Origin: Veillonellaceae bacterium
Lineage (GTDB): Bacteria > Bacillota_C > Negativicutes > UBA1444
Direction: 5' to 3'
Length of the DNA stretch: 8,065 nt
NCBI GenBank assembly: GCA_012798135.1
Contig: JAAZNU010000255.1
Span: 1 to 8,065, forward strand
In this document: piece after piece, positions 6,700 to 8,065 of the stretch
Numbering within the stretch: position 1 is the first letter of the stretch
How the letters are laid out: each line of letters starts with the position of its first letter
Notes under the pieces: model-generated
What the model saw: only the letters and a program-made list of their open reading frames with translations
Told to the model about the DNA's origin: nothing
Databases searched by the model: none
Program-made: the position numbers and the translations under genes

Positions 6700-7987
6700 A
6701 ATTGAACAACAATGAAAATGAAGACATTTTACATACTGATTCTTTCTGCCTTTTTATGCAACGAGAGTTTCACACAGAATAAATTGGAGAATCAATATAC
6801 TGAACTTTGGCTTAAAGCTCGTTCTTTTTACCTTAAGAATAAACTTGATTCCTCATTTTCAAATTATACTCAAGCTTACAAAATATGCTCGAATATTTCC
6901 TTCGACTTGTATAACGGAGCCTGTATTGCTGCACGCATTGGTAAGCAAAAAGAAGCACTTGAACTATTGAATAAATCAATAGAAAATGGATTTATTGACA
7001 GAGAGCATCTTGAAAAAGATACCGATTTAACGTCCTTACATAAACTTTCTGAATGGAATGATATAATTTCAAAAATTGAACTTGAAAAAAGTTTAACGAT
7101 AACAAGCGAACAAGTATTTAAGGAAATTTCTGATTTAATAGTAAAAAAAGAATACAAAAAGGCATTGGAGTATTGCACAAATGATTTAATAACTAAACAC
7201 TCTGAAGACAAATTGATAAAGGAGTTAGAAACGGTTTGCCGTTTGTTAACTACTGGAATACATGAAAATGATGCCATATCATGGCGTAATGACGATTTAG
7301 TTGAAATTAAGAAATTCAGATATGCTGCAAACTCCTCTTTTTTCGGGTATCCGTTTACTCAATATTTTTCAGGCAACAAAGTGGGTTTAGGCATTACACT
7401 AGATTTTAGGAGAATAAACAAAATATGGCACTTGAATGATTTAGAGGTTAATGAAAACAATTTAGATTTAACTGATGCAACTGATAAAATTAAGCGTTTT
7501 ATTTCAAGAAATGATTCTGTGTTTATTAGTTATAACATATTAAATACAGAAAATAATTACAGAAAAAATATTAAGGTTAGTAAAAGTATATTTAACAACC
7601 TAATAATTAATAAAACGGAAACCTCAGATGATATAATTAACAAGAAATCTAAGAATATCTATTGCATTATAATTCAAAGTAATGAATCATTCCTAGATTC
7701 ATGGGGAAATAATACAATTTCTCTTTTTGAAATAGTGTTTCCAGAAGAATCTATAGATTACTGTTTAATTGCACTTGAAAATAAATATGGGTTGTTTAAA
7801 ATCAATAAAATCCCTGAATTAAAAAACATATTAGACAAATATAGACCCAAATAACGTGTGCTAACAGGTGGTTTAGCCTACTGGGGCTGATGATGCAGAT
7901 ACGAAAGTTTTTAGTATTTTAGTATAGTTTTTAACGTGGGATGACGCCGCTGGCCATTAACTCCCCAGCAGCCCAAACCACCGACCG
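6686..7987 (+). mobile_element. Integron-like cassette 2 carrying one gene
   Basis: It is bounded by the GTT cut positions of sites B and C. Its start (6685-6699, GTTAGCACACATTAT) and its own 3' arm (7851-7865, ATAACGTGTGCTAAC) are inverted repeats at 14 of 15 positions, the first 10 perfect. A single gene fills almost all the space, its stop codon lying inside the 3' arm, the compact layout typical of integron cassettes. GC content of the gene is visibly lower than in the metal operon, suggesting a different origin. Confidence 0.7.
6712..7854 (+). CDS. Exported TPR-like protein of unknown function, cassette gene
   Basis: A 380-residue protein with an N-terminal signal peptide (about 1-21, no lipobox). 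Residues about 30-122 look like tetratricopeptide helices: 'LDSSFSNYTQAYKIC', then 'NGACIAARIGKQKEALELL', then a closing segment 'EHLEKDTDLTSLHKLSEW' typical of a TPR end module in Bacteroidota. Residues 135-200 are again helical, and the rest (about 200-380) is a mixed alpha/beta region rich in Asn, Ile and Lys that I do not recognise. ATG 6712 (second Met at 6718) follows the cassette start by about 25 bases, with no Shine-Dalgarno. The codons are strongly AT-rich. Likely periplasmic; the TPR part suggests a protein-interaction role. The gene is the sole cargo of cassette 2. Confidence 0.8.
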   Translation: MKMKTFYILILSAFLCNESFTQNKLENQYTELWLKARSFYLKNKLDSSFSNYTQAYKICSNISFDLYNGACIAARIGKQKEALELLNKSIENGFIDREHLEKDTDLTSLHKLSEWNDIISKIELEKSLTITSEQVFKEISDLIVKKEYKKALEYCTNDLITKHSEDKLIKELETVCRLLTTGIHENDAISWRNDDLVEIKKFRYAANSSFFGYPFTQYFSGNKVGLGITLDFRRINKIWHLNDLEVNENNLDLTDATDKIKRFISRNDSVFISYNILNTENNYRKNIKVSKSIFNNLIINKTETSDDIINKKSKNIYCIIIQSNESFLDSWGNNTISLFEIVFPEESIDYCLIALENKYGLFKINKIPELKNILDKYRPK

Positions 7988-7996
7988 TTAGCAACA
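7851..7996 (+). repeat. attC-like cassette recombination site C
   Basis: TAAC (7862-7865) to GTTA (7987-7990) spans 129 nt. Boxes GGTGGTTT (7867-7874) and AAACCACC (7975-7982) pair perfectly, and CTGGGG (7881-7886) pairs with CCCCAG (7963-7968). Compared with site B, a C-G pair in the inner box has become T-A on both sides. Blocks shared with B are GGGCTGATGATGCAGAT (7884-7900), GATGACGCCGCTGGC (7940-7954) and TTAACTCCCCAGCAG (7957-7971). The left arm belongs to cassette 2 and the right arm (GTTAGCAAC) starts cassette 3. Confidence 0.72.
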
Positions 7997-8065
7997 AAAT
8001 TAAGACTGACGATAAGATAAACTTCTTAAAATTTTCAAATTTAAAATGCAATGAAAAAACTAACG
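7988..8065 (+). mobile_element. Integron-like cassette 3, partial
   Basis: It starts at the GTT of site C and runs off the window. About 60 bases of AT-rich leader precede a possible gene start at 8051. Its 3' arm is not visible; the prediction is that the arm will read approximately TTTTGTTGCTAAC. Confidence 0.5.
8051..8065 (+). CDS. Possible start of the cassette 3 gene (partial)
   Basis: ATGAAAAAACTAACG (MKKLT) is a typical start of an exported or small protein and sits about 60 bases after the cassette boundary. An ATG at 8046 is followed at once by a stop. Only five codons are visible. Confidence 0.35.

Overview
The window looks like accessory DNA from a member of the Bacteroidota. The evidence is the AT-rich intergenic DNA with few Shine-Dalgarno sequences, a TAnnTTTG-type -7 promoter element, signal peptides ending in 'NAQ/AMAQ', and protein families common in that phylum (HMA-CDF fusion, GDCCVxC small protein, DUF302, SHOCT). 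Species cannot be fixed from the sequence.

Region 1 (1-1450) is an IS5-superfamily insertion sequence carrying one intact DDE transposase. Its left end lies at or just outside base 1. It is followed by a short open frame that may be the 3' tail of a gene the IS interrupted.

Region 2 (1533-5710) is a metal-homeostasis island, all on the + strand. A Fur-family repressor is followed by an inverted-repeat operator (TTGCAA-N5-TTGCAC) and a promoter. Then come seven closely spaced genes: an exported CpxP/Spy-like metal-sensor or chaperone protein with Cys/His/Met-rich ends, a one-helix SHOCT protein, a DUF302 protein, a small exported beta-rich protein, an HMA-CDF fusion transporter without a C-terminal cytoplasmic domain, a canonical CzcD/ZitB-type CDF exporter, and a small Cys-rich GDCCVxC protein. 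The likely logic is that the repressor senses a divalent metal (zinc or a relative), the two transporters export it from the cytoplasm, and the small proteins handle metal or envelope stress.

Region 3 (about 5990-8065) is the most unusual part. It is an array of integron-like gene cassettes separated by three sites (A, B, C) of almost equal length (127-129 nt from TAAC to GTTA). Each site has attC-like architecture: TAAC-a-[stem]...[stem]-(C)GACC-GTTA. The sequence just after GTT at the start of a cassette is complementary to the sequence at that same cassette's own 3' end (10/10, extending to 13/14 or 14/15), not to its neighbour's. This is what is expected if each cassette excises as a circle with the cut inside GTT. 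Cassette 1 (6116-6685) has no convincing gene. Cassette 2 (6686-7987) is almost filled by one gene for an exported TPR-like protein of unknown function. Cassette 3 begins at 7988 and runs off the window. No integrase is present here, so the array resembles a cluster of attC sites lacking an integrase, or part of a larger integron-like array. Between the metal operon and site A is a 280-base noncoding stretch with a clear terminator.
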